Shown: positions 21,596 through 32,063 of the stretch, piece after piece
How the letters are laid out: every line of letters starts with the position of its first letter
How positions within the stretch are numbered: position 1 is the first letter of the stretch
The notes under the pieces: model-generated
The model's database searches: none
What the model was told of the DNA's origin: nothing
Seen by the model: the letters and a program-made list of their open reading frames with translations, nothing else
Position numbers and translations under genes: made by a program
NCBI RefSeq assembly: GCF_037893015.1
Contig: NC_133658.1
Span: forward strand, 58,095,259-58,159,258
DNA length: 64,000 bases
Reading direction: 5' to 3'
Source of the DNA: Macrotis lagotis
Lineage: Eukaryota; Chordata; Mammalia; Peramelemorphia; Peramelidae

Positions 21596-21819
21596 AAATG
21601 TCTGAGCCTGGATTTCATTTGGATATCTCTAACTCCAGATCCTGGACTCTATCCACTGCAAATCTCGTCTAGCTACCTACCATTTCTTTTCAAAGCCTAC
21701 ATACCTAGATCACTAACCTTGGATTCTTACAGGTGGTAATGCTTCTTGTCAGTAACCATTGTAGTAGAGAAGCCATTTAGTAACCATTACCAAATACAAA
21801 CAAGAATTTTTTAAAAACT

Positions 21820-22066
21820 ATTTTACATGATAATAATAGCTAGCATTTATATAGCAATCTGAGGTTTGAAAAGTTCTTAACACATATTATCTCATTTAAT
21901 CTTCATACCTGGAAGGTAAGTATTACAGATGAGAAAACTGAGACAAAGAGAGGTTAAGGCCCTGCCCAGGGTTACACAGTTAATCAGTTGTCTTTGGCTA
22001 GATTTAAACTCAATCTCCTTGATTCGAGCTCCAGGGTTCTATCCACTGAGCCACCCACCAACTTGC
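21820..22066 (-). repeat. CORE-SINE, reverse
   Basis: Reads tagctagcatttatatagca, tatctcatttaatcttcata, cctgcccagggttacacagt and gggttctatccactgagcca. Confidence 0.82.
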
Positions 22067-22371
22067 ATGACTCACTCTTTGTTTTAAAAGATGTACATTA
22101 AATTTAACACTATCTGAAGTAAATCAACTTATTGGTTTTCATATCCTTTTGTGAATTTTTCCCATATATTTTTCATCTAAGTGATTTGATAATGGTTCCA
22201 GAAATGGCTGCTGCTGTTGCTGCTATTTTTCTTTGCATAGTGGAGTAGTGTGCCTGCACTGCATAAGGGAATAACTCGGTTCATGACTCAACTTCTCTGA
22301 GTGTCAACTCATCTATCAGAGTTACTTGGACTACCTATCTCTTAGCCTCTGCTGTGCTGAAAGTGTTCTCT
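22067..22371. other. No gene seen
   Basis: No recognised element; includes a short gctgctgttgctgct run near 22208. Confidence 0.45.
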
Positions 22372-22515
22372 TTGTTTGTTTGTTTGTTTTTGTAAGGTTA
22401 TGGGGTTAAGTGACTTGACCCAGGTCACACAGCTAGGTAATTTTAAGTATTTGAGGTTGGATTTGAACTCAGATCCTCCTGATTCCAGGGCCAGCACTCT
22501 ATACCCTACTGTCCC
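22372..22515 (-). repeat. Type A SINE, reverse
   Basis: Left tail (tttg)n then ggggttaagtgacttgaccc, cacacagctaggtaatttta and gatttgaactcagatcctcc. The head end is degraded. Confidence 0.85.
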
Positions 22516-22615
22516 TAAATGAAAGTGCTCTGCAAACCTTGGAGTTCTGTTTTAAAAATGCCTATGCTCCAATACCTTCCAACCCTGGACAAGTCATCTA
22601 ACTTCTCAATGCTCT

Positions 22616-22835
22616 AAGCAATAATAACAAAGTTCTACTAATAATATCATACATTTATCTAGCACTTTACAAAAGTAATCTCATATGATCCTCACAGCAA
22701 CCTTGTTATTATATCTGATATATATGAAGAGAGCTTAAGTGATTTAGTCAGTGCTTGAGGCAGGACTCAAACTCAAACCTTCCTAACCCCAAGTCCAAAA
22801 TTCTATCTACTGCATCATTTCATCCTTCCATAGAC
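22616..22835 (-). repeat. CORE-SINE, reverse
   Basis: Reads atacatttatctagcacttt, tatgatcctcacagcaacct and aattctatctactgcatc, with a partly lost middle. Confidence 0.7.
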
Positions 22836-22935
22836 TATAAGCTCATTGAAAGCAGGAACTATCTTTTACCATTTTTGTTCATAGTATGTGACACATAATC
22901 TAATCCCTATTCCAATAAATCTCTATGTGAATGTG
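22836..22935 (+). repeat. L2 3' end fragment
   Basis: Shows agactataagctcattgaaa, gcaggaactatcttttacc and atagtatgtgacacataat. Confidence 0.55.
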
Positions 22936-22960
22936 AGTTATATTTATTTAACTAGCTATA

Positions 22961-23278
22961 AGGCAGCTAGGTGTGCAGTATATATGCAGAGCACCAGCCT
23001 TGGAATCAAGAAGACCCAAGTTCAAATCTGGTCTCAGACACTTATAAACTGTGTGACCTTGGATGAGTCACTGAACCCTGAGTGCCTTCCAGCCAGAGCC
23101 ACCTCATGTCATCCAGTTTCATCACTGGTCACTAGAACGTAATGACTCCAGAGGGGAAAGTGAGGCTGGTGACTTCACACAGCCCCTCCTCACTCAAATC
23201 CAATTCATATGCTTGTCATGTCATCATCTACCTGATGTCATAATCTTCTTTGAGAAGAAAGGACAAACATCACCATCA
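22961..23278 (+). repeat. Type C composite SINE
   Basis: Head aggcagctaggtgtgcagta, then a leader-derived middle (ctagaacgtaatgactccag, aaatccaattcatatgcttg) and the RTE-like end tgatgtcataatcttctttg. Confidence 0.88.
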
Positions 23279-23299
23279 ACCAAGTAGTTACAGCCAGCA

Positions 23300-23465
23300 T
23301 ATATATTGTTGTTTAGGTTCTGGTTGTGTACTTCTACATCACCTCACACAGTTTCCCACTTTTCCCTGTCCCAGATTCATCATCCCCTATTGTACAGTAC
23401 TATGCCATTACATTCATATGCCACAGTGTAGTCAGTCATTCCATAAACATCAGACACATAAGCTG
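23300..23465 (-). mobile_element. L1 3' fragment, reverse
   Basis: Near 23390-23430, cagtactatgccattacatt and catatgccacagtgtagtca match the reverse complement of the L1 3' region (compare 63190-63220 in sense). Truncated at both ends. Confidence 0.55.
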
Positions 23466-24315
23466 CTTATTGTGCTGGGCTGTAGGGTGTGTTCAAAATA
23501 GTACCTCTGGTGTAAGGGGGCTGCCAAGCTCTTTATAGGGCTACTTTCCATCTCTGATGTCTACCTGAGCCATCTCTCACCTGTGGTTCCAAGAAACTAT
23601 AGCATACACAGTGGCCACAGCCCAGTAAATAATTTTGGCAGGACGGCTAAACCAATATGAGGTAACCAAAGGGTCTCGAACCCATGGGTGAGTTAGGGGT
23701 TGTCTACCCCAAGCATGTGAAGTCTTCTACCGGTGGAATGGGTGAATGAGAACATTTCATTCCAATGGCCACGAAGCCAGTTGAAGCAGGTGCTGTGGAG
23801 CACTTGGAGCTTGGTTAGACACAGAAGATGCCAAGGTCATCCACTACATCTAGAGCCATTCCAGTTGTCTTGACTTTGTCTTGCTGCTGGATCATGATGA
23901 CTTTAGAGAGAGAGTAAGGCAGGTCATTTCATGCAGTTCTACCTCTCAAATCCTAATTATGTGTGCAATGAAAGACATCACTAATAACCATTGCTCAAAG
24001 TCCTGTGGTGACAGGTAAGTGATGAAGAAGCAGGTGCAGATACACTGTGGAGTATGGTCACAAGCCCAAGCCATAGAGTTGCTTCTCCAGTGAAATTCAG
24101 CAGCCCTCTGGGTGACAGAACAGTCCTTTTAAGGATCACATTGTTCATCTCTTGTTGTGAGGAAGGGGCAAGAAAAGATGCCCTAAAAATTATCTGCTTA
24201 CCCAACCTTAGCCTGATTACCACAGCATGTGGGGATCCCACAGTGTGGTTGAGTCACAAAAAAATCTACAAAAACTTCTTCAAAGAAGATTCCACTCACC
24301 ATCGGTGCATGGTAT

Positions 24316-25290
24316 GTGTGCACATTCATAGAAAACACAAGACCCAATAGATCTGAAAGACAAACAGCTCTTGTTGCAAGAGAACTCAGCAAGCATTATA
24401 TCCAAATAGCAGCCCTGAATGAAACAAGGCTGACAAATGAAGGACAGCTGATTGAAGTCAGAGCAGATACACATTTTTTTGGAATGACCACAGTGAAAGG
24501 GAACACTGTGAAGCTGGAGTAAGTTTTCCAATCAAACCTTTTCTTGTCAACAAGCTTGAATGCCTACCAAAAGGTGTGAACAATAGGCTCATGACATTGA
24601 GATTGTCACTTGCAGGAAAATATTATGCCACTATCATCAATGCCTATGCTCCCACCATGACGAACCCTGATAAAGTCAAAGAAAAATTTTGTGAAGACCT
24701 GGAAACTATTATCATCAATGTACCAAAAGAGAACAAACTTAAAATTCTGGGTGATTTTAATGCTACAGAAGGTTCAGATTACCAGACATGGCAGAGAATC
24801 CTTGGGAGGAATGGAGTTGGAGACAGCAACAATCATGGTCACCTCCTACTAAAGACTTATACATTTCCTAACCTCATCACAGACACTGCCTTCCATTTAC
24901 TCAGATGCAATAAAACTTGCTGAGTGCACCCTCACAGCAAACAGTGGCATCTAATAGACTATGTGATTGTAAGGAGAAGAGACAGACAGGATTTGAGAGT
25001 GATAAAGGCAATATGTGGTGCAGAGTGCTGCACCACATATGGAATCATCCTCTGCAAGTTAAATATTCACCTTCAACCAAAGCAGCAGCCCCAAGGCAAA
25101 ATGAATACTAGAAGAATCAATGTCAAGAGATTAGAGTGTCTCTCTGGGTGGGAACAGTTTGTCATTAACTTGAAGGGAAAACTGAGCCAATACACACAGT
25201 TGGCAAAGGGAGAGCAGAAAACGAGTGGGCAGCCTTCAGAGATCTGGTATACAGCTCTGCTTTACTCACAAACATTAAGACTGACTTGAT
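24316..25290 (+). pseudogene. RTE endonuclease domain remnant
   Basis: The first frame (24316-24522) has TALVARELSKHYIQIAALNE and TRLTNEGQL, the start of an APE-type endonuclease. The frame at 24576-24923 has YAPT at residues 24-27 and the LGDFNA motif at residues 58-63, followed by GRNGVGDSNNHG. The frame at 24924-25289 has HLIDYVIVRRRDRQDLRV and KAICGAEC. The active-site neighbourhood (GDFNA) survives, but the domain spans three frames and cannot make one protein. Confidence 0.88.
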
Positions 25291-25529
25291 GAAAATGATG
25301 GGGAAATACAGAACTGAGTAGTTTGGTTGCCCAAAGAAGTTCATCAGTACTATACATCAGTTTCATAACAGTATGCTGGTCCAGGTTCTGGAAGGTGGGC
25401 AATGTAATGAAAATGAAAAATGAGAACTCCACATGGTTTATTAGCAGGATACCTCATTCATTTCTAAGAAGGCAACATTTAATTCCATCAAAAGTAAAGA
25501 ACAAGACTCAGTAAGACGGCAGATGAAAT

Positions 25530-27466
25530 TCAGTTTTATGCATATAGTAACAAACCAAAGTACTTTTATGATGACCTGGAGGATATTTATGGACCAAAGA
25601 CCCATGGTGCATCTCAACTACTCTGTTTTTTGTTTTGTTTTGTTAATTTTATTATTTATTTAAGGCAATGAGGTTAAGTGACTTGCCCAAGCTCACACAG
25701 CTAGGTAATTATTAAGTATCTGAGGCTGGATTTGAACTCAGGTCCTGCTGACTCTAGAGTCAATGCTCTATCCACTAAGCCACCTAGTTGCCCCAACTAC
25801 TCAGTGTTGATGGAGTCATTTAGATTAATGATAGAGACATCATCTCAGCCAGATGGGCTGAATACTTCCATACTGTTTTTAATAGACCATCATCAATCAG
25901 TACAGAAGCCAATGACAGTTTATCTCAGGTTTAAGTCAGTCCCTAGCTGAAGTTTCAACTGAAGAAGAGGTTTTGAATGCCTTTATGTTCCTTTCAAGTG
26001 GTAAAGCACCTGGTGGTGATTCTATTCTGAGATCTACAAGGTCCATTACTCTTCCAAAAGTTGACTGAAATTTTCCAAGCATGGAAGAGGTTATCCTCCA
26101 AGAATTCAAGGATACCTTCATCATTCATCACTATAAAGGTAAAGAAAATAGATTGTCCTATGAAAATCACAGAGGTGTTTCTCTTTTAGTCATTGCTGGT
26201 AAGATTCTTGCCAGAGTCCTTCTCAATAGGCTGATCCATCACCTGAAAGATGGTGACCTCCCTGAGAGCCAGCGTTGCTTCAGAAAGGATTGAGGAACAG
26301 TTCATATAGTTTTGATGCCCAAAATCCCCAGGAAAAATGCCAGAGGTCTATATACAACATTCATAGATCTGACCAAGGTCTTTGATACCATCAGTTATGG
26401 GGGCTTATAGAAAATGATGTCAAAATTTGATTTCCCAGAGAAGTTCATCAGTATTGTACATCAATCTCATAACGGTATGCTGGTCCAGGTTCTAGATAGT
26501 GGACAATGCTCTCAAGATTTTCCAGTCACCAATGCAGTGACTCAAGGCTGTTTCCTTGCTCCCATACTTTTTATCATGAGGATGAACTGAGGATGAACAT
26601 GGCCTCAAAGTCAGCTATCACACTGATGACACATTCTTCAATTTTAAAAAGCTGGTTTGCAGATGATGGTGCATCAATAACGCATCTGAAGCTGAGAAGC
26701 AACAGAGTATAGATCAATTCTTTGCTGCTTATGCTAATTTTGGCCTAACAATACCAAGAAAACACAGGTGCTCCAATAGCAAGCACCACACAATCCATAT
26801 GTGGAACCATCAATTACAGCAAATGGAGAAGTTTTGAGTTCTGTAGACAAGTTCACTTACCTTGGCAATGTCCTTTTCAGGGAGGTCCACATTGACAGTA
26901 AGGGTGACACATACATTGCCAGAGCTAGTTCAGTATTTGAAAGTCTCTAAAGAAAATGTGGGAGAGAAGAGGTATTAAACTAATTGCCAAACTGAAGGTC
27001 TACAGAGCCTCATTTCTATATGCTTGTGAAACCTGGACAGTCTACCAGCACCATGTCAGGAAACTGAATCACTTCCATTTAAATCATCTTAGAAAGATTC
27101 TGAAGATCACCTGGCAGGAGAAGATACCAGACATTGAGGTCCTTTCTTGAGTTAAACTGCCTAGTCCAACATCACTACCATGCAACTATGATGGGCTGGT
27201 CATGTAGTTAGAATACCAGATGTATGCCAAAAAGACTATTTATGGAGAACTCACACAGGGCAAGCACTCAAAGTGGGTCAGAAGAAGTGAGACTGAGACA
27301 CCCTGAAGATCTCTTGAAGAACTTTAGAACTAACTGTACAAAATGGAAGACACTGCCACAGGACCATCAGCATGGCATGCCCTCATCAGTGAGGGGGCTG
27401 AACTCTATGAGGAAGGTAGAATGGAAGCGGATCAAAGAAAACATGACATACATGAGTTTAGAGTAA
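25530..27466 (+). pseudogene. RTE reverse transcriptase and C-terminal remnant
   Basis: Blocks in order: GKAPGG near 26000, NHRGVSLLVIAGKILARVLL near 26166-26225 and DLTKVFDTISYGGL near 26370. The catalytic FADD box (YADD equivalent) is at 26656-26667. The C-terminal YACETWTVYQHHVRKLNH and LRKILKITWQEKIPD fall at 27010-27130, and the tail frame ends at 27466. Frames change repeatedly and there are in-frame stops. The catalytic acids remain readable. Confidence 0.88.
25624..25793 (-). repeat. Type A SINE, reverse, in the RTE, with TSD
   Basis: Reverse copy with left T/A tail, gacttgcccaagctcacaca and ctctatccactaagccacct. The 9 bp caactactc is at 25615-25623 and 25794-25802. It postdates the RTE copy. 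Confidence 0.92.
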
Positions 27467-27640
27467 GCACCCCAGGAGGTTCACATTGACTATTTGTGCC
27501 CAACTTGTGGCAGACCCTTCTGAGTTCATATTGGTCTGATCAACTACAGCCAGACACACTGTAATTTATCTCAAAAACAGTGATGTCATTTTTTTATCTT
27601 CTTTGATAATGAAGGACCAGAACCACCATAACTATAACCA

Positions 27641-27938
27641 AGATGTTTCTTGTACTATTATAAATAAAATTTTTAGGAATAGTTTTGTACAGAGAATAAT
27701 TTTCCCCATATCAGTAACATCTAGTCTCATGGGAGAGATTATTGAGCCAAAGGATGAGAAGAGGGTTATTTTTGATTTTGTTTTGAATTGCTTGGGGTTT
27801 TTGTTTGGGGGGGTGGGGTTTATTTTGGTTTTGGTTTGGGGTTTTTTTGCATAAGGCCATTAAATCTTACTAGACTTAACTTGGAGAAGAGCAGTAGTAT
27901 TCATTACTACTTTAAAGTAATACAAAGCTAGAACACAC
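27641..27938. other. No gene; G/T-rich stretch
   Basis: 27787-27842 holds four separated G runs (4-8 long) in a T-rich strand. No gene or named repeat. Confidence 0.5.
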
Positions 27939-27939
27939 G

Positions 27940-28430
27940 GGAAAAAATTGTTGTGTCATTATTCAAAAGAATAAGTCCTGCATGAACTGATGCTGAGTAA
28001 AATAAACAGAACCAGGAAAACATTATATATACTAACAATAACACTGGGTGATGATCAACCATGATAGACTTGTTCATTTCAGTATTACAGTAATCAAAGA
28101 CAATTTTAAAAGACTTGTGATGGAAAATACCATCCATATCCAGAAAAGAAACTGTGGAGTTTAAATGAAGACCACCACTTATTATCTTCAATTTTTAAAA
28201 ATTGTCTTATATATTGTTACTTTTTTCTCTCTACTGTTTTCTTTATTCTATTTGGATCTATTTCTTCTCTCACCACATGTTTAATATTGATCTAAGTTTA
28301 GCATGGTTATAAATATAGAACATATATTAGATTGCTTTCTGTCAGGGGGAGAGGAGGAAGGGAGGGGAGAGAGGGAGAAAATAAAACTCTCATCTTAAAA
28401 GACTGGAAACCTTTTAAATTATATTTAAAT
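27940..28430 (+). mobile_element. L1 3' end fragment
   Basis: Reads tcctgcatgaactgatgctg, aacagaaccaggaaaacatt, tgatgatcaaccatgataga and aagaaactgtggagtttaaa, the marsupial L1 3' UTR order, followed by a T-rich then G/A-rich end. Confidence 0.75.
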
Positions 28431-28439
28431 CCCTATGAG

Positions 28440-28512
28440 TATATATGACTATTTATGTATATATATAATATATATATTATATATATATGGATGGATATAG
28501 ATATTCATGCAT

Positions 28513-28564
<52 letters not shown>
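28440..28564 (+). repeat. (TA)n and (CA)n microsatellites
   Basis: An imperfect TA run at 28455-28488 is followed by about 22 CA units at 28518-28563. Confidence 0.95.
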
Positions 28565-28567
<3 letters not shown>

Positions 28568-28606
28568 ATAGATTTTTGACCTGGAAGGGACCTTAGAAAT
28601 CATCTA

Positions 28607-28692
28607 GGCAGATGATGTTTGTTCTCATGATGGTCTTCAGATGCCCCTAGGGTACTGCCGACAAAGCCACATGTCTCAGCTGATGCCAGTAG
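28607..28692 (+). ncRNA. SNORD35A: SNORD35A retro-pseudogene (box C/D snoRNA)
   Basis: Starts ggcagatgatgt (C-box region), contains ctcatgatggtcttcagatg in the middle and ends cagctgatgcc with the D box CTGA at 28680-28683. The terminal ggca (28607-28610) can pair with tgcc (28684-28687). Recognised by recall of the human U35A sequence, whose ends and boxes match; the first G could instead belong to the target duplication. Expression would need a host intron, and none is evident. Confidence 0.85.
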
Positions 28693-28892
28693 GCACAAGA
28701 GGGAGGGTTCCAGCTACCTGGTTCTGGTTCCTGGACCCACAATCAAGTTTGTTTGTTCTCTCCTACAGAAACTGCACAAGCAAGCTGAGAAGAATGTGGA
28801 GGGAAAAATCCATAAATACACAAAGGTGCTGAAGAAGTACGAACTGCTGGTGTGAGTCCAATAAAGTCTATCCTCTATGGCAAAAAAAAAAA
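28608..28892 (+). pseudogene. RPL13A: Retroposed SNORD35A + intron + RPL13A last exon (snoRTE)
   Basis: The insert begins at the 5' end of a SNORD35A-like box C/D snoRNA. It continues through about 76 bp of intron ending in a polypyrimidine tract and acag acceptor (28741-28768), then an exon encoding the C-terminus of ribosomal protein L13a (28769-28855), a short 3' UTR with AATAAA at 28860-28865, and a poly-A tail (28882-28895). The 11 bp duplication aaatcatctag is at 28597-28607 and 28893-28903. In known mammals SNORD35A is hosted in an RPL13A intron. Retroposed snoRNAs carrying the rest of the intron and downstream exon are a described class; this copy fits it exactly. It cannot encode L13a and the snoRNA is probably not expressed here. 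Confidence 0.9.
28769..28855 (+). pseudogene. RPL13A: RPL13A terminal exon, processed copy
   Basis: Encodes 28 residues then TGA, including KQAEKNVEGKIHKYTKVLKK and ending ELLV. The C-terminus of L13a in other mammals is closely similar (KQAEKNVEKKIDKYTEVLK ... LLV). The frame is open but only the last exon is present. Substitutions such as KK to GK and D to H suggest neutral drift. Confidence 0.88.
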
Positions 28893-29056
28893 AAATCATC
28901 TAGTCAAATCCCTTCATTTTACAAGTGAGAAACTGAGATCAACTGAGACTAAATGGCTTAATCATAGTCACATAGGTAGCAAGTAACAGACCTGGAATCA
29001 AACACAGGTCCCCAAATCCAGGGCTGATTCCATGGCAATCACTAGGCAAATGTATA

Positions 29057-29545
29057 TAAGCTGTTGTCTGTCTTCCATTTTGAAGACAACCATTGTCATC
29101 ATGGGGCGGTGTCTTCATTAGCACATGAATTAGATTTAAGTGAGGCAGAGTAGCACACTCTCTCTTCCAGAGTTATGGAAGTCCAGTGACAGGAGAAAAA
29201 TCAAAATGACTTGGTGTCTTCAATGTCTAACCAAGTTCTGAGCACTCCACAGCACCTGCTTCATTTGCCTTCCTGACCATTGGAATAAATTGTTCTCCTC
29301 CACCCATTTTACGGGGGGAAGTCTTGATGTATTTAAGGTAATCATTCCCCTAACTCACCAACAGGTTTGAAATCTGTTGGTTATCCATAACCTGGTTTAA
29401 TCCATCTGCCAAGATGGCTTACCCAGGTAGGGCCATTGTACATACCACAGCTCCTTGGAATCATAGGTGAGAATTAGGTAATGGTGGACACCAAAAATGA
29501 ATGAGTAGCCTTGAAAAAAGCATGGCAGCTTTCAAACCAGAGATG
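29057..29545 (-). mobile_element. Type E: RTE leader joined to RTE tail, reverse
   Basis: Blocks mirror the copy at 20933: tgaccattggaataaattgt, ctaactcaccaacaggtttg, cataacctggtttaatccat and cagctccttggaatcatagg. The right end extends about 50 bp further (accaaaaatgaatgagtagc) and matches the RTE leader near 23520-23565. Confidence 0.8.
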
Positions 29546-29597
29546 TTAATCTTCCCTAATCACCCAATATATCCTAAATGAATGTGGCTATATGCTG

Positions 29598-29860
29598 TCC
29601 TTACAATTCAGTTGTTTCAGTCACATCTGACTTTCTGACACCATTTGGGGTTTTTTTTTTGACAGAGATAATGGTGTGGTTAGGCATTTCCTTTTCCAGT
29701 GAATTTTACAGGTGAGAAAACTGAGGCAAACAGGGTAAGTGATTTGCCCAGGATCACACAGTTAGTAAGTGTCTGAGGTCTTATTTGAGTTCATGAAGAT
29801 GTGGATCTTCCTAACTCCAAGTTCAGTGTTCTATCTATTGCACCATCTAGCTTCTCAAAT
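29598..29860 (-). repeat. Mar1-like SINE, reverse
   Basis: Reads ttcagttgtttcagtcacat, gacaccatttggggttttt, gatttgcccaggatcacaca and gttctatctattgcaccatc. A T-run replaces the usual cttggcaaag block. Confidence 0.88.
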
Positions 29861-31080
29861 GTGAGTACAAACACATTTTTTATTACTATAATGTAAGATT
29901 AGGATATACACACACATATTTTACTTCTTTCTGTAATTTGAGCTGAGTCACCTGGATTATAGGTCTGAGATTAGGTCATTGTGCTTGTAGGGGTTTAGCA
30001 CTAGTACAAAGCCTCTGGGTAGATTAGGACTGGGCTGGGGTAGGGATAGAAGGAGAAGGGAGGAGGGGGAAAATTCCTTCCTCTAAGCAAAACAATGAAA
30101 GTGAAAGGCATGTGTCATTTCTGGTAACTCATCATCTGTTAATATTCTATCTTTCTGAGAATTAGCCAGAGGTTCCTATGGAACTTTCTGAACCTAAGTG
30201 ACTTGCTTTTGTCTATGTCCACCAATTTCATGAACAGCTAGTTCTACAGATTCTCTATCTTCTACCTCCTATCCTTTTATTCTATTTCTCCCATCTGCTG
30301 ATTCAGTTTCCCCCAAAACACAAAAACTTTTGCTGGATTTAACTATTCTGAGAGATGTTTGCTGACTAGACCACCTTGGAATTTCTTCAGTCGTTTGAGC
30401 CATATTATCAATAAAATGGAAGAAAGAATGGAAACCACAAGAAGGAAAGGAAAAACTTCAGGAAGGAAGAAAGGAAGAATGGAAAGAAGGAGAAAAAGAA
30501 GGGTTAATAAAAAGAACAAAAGAAAAGACAGAGGAAAGAAGACCAGAAGAGAGGTCAAGAAAAAGATTAAGCCTCAAGAAAGGATAAGGGAATTTTCCTA
30601 TTAAGACATCAAAAGAGAGCAGTGGAACATCCTAAGGTATTTTCAGAGAGCTAGCAGGCTTAGAGGTAAACTTTGACATCCAATGTGTTCCTTGTGAAGT
30701 CACAATCTGAAAGACTACAAATTTGTCTTATGATAAGGAAGAAAGAAAAAATGGAATGACCTCCCCCCTCCTAGTGCTTCTACTCTATTTGTGAAGGACA
30801 ACATGAAACATAGATTGTGCTGGGTCTATCTGTAATTGAGTATTTCTAAGCAAAATCATTTATCTTCCATTGTCCAATAGACCCAACCAGGGTCTATTAG
30901 AAATTGGGAACTTTAAAGAAAACTATATTTAAAAGAACTTTAAACAAGAAAAAAGTCATCCTATCCTCTCATTCTCCCAGGACAGTAGATTTGAAATCTG
31001 TCAGATCAGGTCACAGCAGGAAAACGTCCAATGTGTAGAGAATCCTAGGTTCCCAGCATTCTCCATCTATTTCCTCTTTT
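29861..31080. other. No gene; purine-rich patch at 30416-30590
   Basis: About 1.2 kb with no recognised repeat. A G/A-rich patch gives a lysine/arginine-rich frame (30359-30604) that looks like a composition artefact. Confidence 0.45.
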
Positions 31081-31081
31081 T

Positions 31082-31131
31082 GACATATATATATATATAT
31101 AAATATATATACATATATGTGTGTGTGTGTG
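31082..31131 (+). repeat. (TA)n/(TG)n microsatellite
   Basis: TA units followed by imperfect TACA and seven TG units. Confidence 0.95.
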
Positions 31132-31585
31132 CTAAATTACATTTGACCAGAAAAAAAAAACCCACCTATGAGTCACATAAACAAAATAAGAGAAGATACA
31201 GTCCAGGAATATCAGCTCTGAAAGGAGCATAGCTAAAGAATAAATGGGAGAGAGATTAGTTATCTTCTTTAACTGCAACTATAACTGGTCAATAAACTTA
31301 GTATGTCCTAGGCAGTAAAATTCCTTCCTACAACCATTCTTTCCTCTATTAATTCAAAGGAACTCTTGCTTATAGAAAGCTATAAACTTTAAGTCCAGAG
31401 TGATTGATGCTAGAAGGTCAAAGAAAGAGCATTGAGGAGCAAGTGAGTTGATGAGCCAGTCTGGAAGGAGTGGTTAAGATGAACTGATGTCTCAGGAACA
31501 CAATTGCCAATATATAATTACCCTGTCTTTGCAGATCTAAGCATGTTATTCTTCCACCACCATATCCTGGGGGATAAAAAGAATG
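31132..31585. other. No gene seen
   Basis: No recognised repeat or coding signal. Confidence 0.45.
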
Positions 31586-31587
31586 CT

Positions 31588-31645
31588 TCCATGTGACTCT
31601 GAATAAGTCACTTAATCCCAATTGTCTTGCCAAAAAATAGTAACA
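31588..31645 (+). repeat. SINE 3' fragment
   Basis: Reads catgtgactctgaataagtc, acttaatcccaattgtcttg and an A-rich end: only the 3' third of a tRNA-derived SINE. Confidence 0.55.
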
Positions 31646-31734
31646 ACTTTTCCACCACATGGACAACTAAAGAGGATGAAATATGAACCTTCTTGGGGGC
31701 AAAAGGCAGCAGCTTGTCATGAAAACAGCAAACA

Positions 31735-31870
31735 ATTTAGTTAGAAGACCTGACTTTGCAAGCTAGCACACCTGACTTGGGGTAGGACACTTCTCACCAG
31801 ACCTCAGTTTCCTTAAATGTAAAATGAAGATACTGAAAAGATGGTATCTGCTGTCTTATTTATAAAATTG
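31735..31870 (+). repeat. CORE-SINE fragment
   Basis: Contains gaagacctgactttgcaagc, cagacctcagtttccttaaa and tgtaaaatgaagatactg. Confidence 0.55.
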
Positions 31871-31896
31871 GGGGGGGGGGGTAAAAAAAGTTCTTA

Positions 31897-32063
31897 GGGG
31901 CAGCTAGGTGGCATAGTGGATAAAGCACCGGCCTTGGAGTCAGGAATACCTGGGTTCAAATCCGGTCTCAGACACTTAATAATTACCCAGCTGTGTGGTC
32001 TTGGGCAAGCCACTTAAGCCTGTTTGCCTTACAAAAAAAACTAAAAAAAAAATGAAAAAAATG
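31897..32063 (+). repeat. Type A SINE, young, with TSD
   Basis: Full-length; A-run plus gttctt precedes the head (31883-31895) and follows the tail (32064-32076). The tail holds three interrupted A-runs. Confidence 0.9.

Larger units (their letters stand above)
23500..27640 (+). mobile_element. Near-full-length RTE-clade LINE, inactivated
   Basis: Leader at 23500-24310, endonuclease at 24316-25290, reverse transcriptase and C-terminal part to 27466, and a 3' end at 27467-27640 with acacactgtaatttatctca and cttctttgataatgaaggac. The general order and motifs are those of RTE (BovB-like) LINEs. The coding region is split over several frames with stops, and a type A SINE lies at 25624-25793. A segment of RT sequence occurs twice (25285-25402 and 26408-26512). 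The leader and the 3' end are shared with type C and type E elements in this window, which makes this family their likely source of replication proteins. Confidence 0.9.
28566..29040 (-). repeat. CORE-SINE-like repeat split by a retrocopy
   Basis: The left part (tttttgacctggaaggga, ccttagaaatcatctag) ends at 28607. The right part resumes at 28904 (tcaaatcccttcatttta, gtgagaaactgagatcaac) and runs to about 29040. Comparison with 52830-52985 shows the two halves join without loss once the insert and one duplication are removed. Confidence 0.8.

Noticed and set aside
28641-28832. 63-residue frame starting inside the snoRNA retrocopy
   Set aside because: It crosses snoRNA, intron and the wrong frame of the L13a exon; the true L13a frame is different.
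30359-30604. 81-residue lysine/arginine-rich frame resembling a nuclear basic protein
   Set aside because: Purine-rich composition explains it; no homology recognised.
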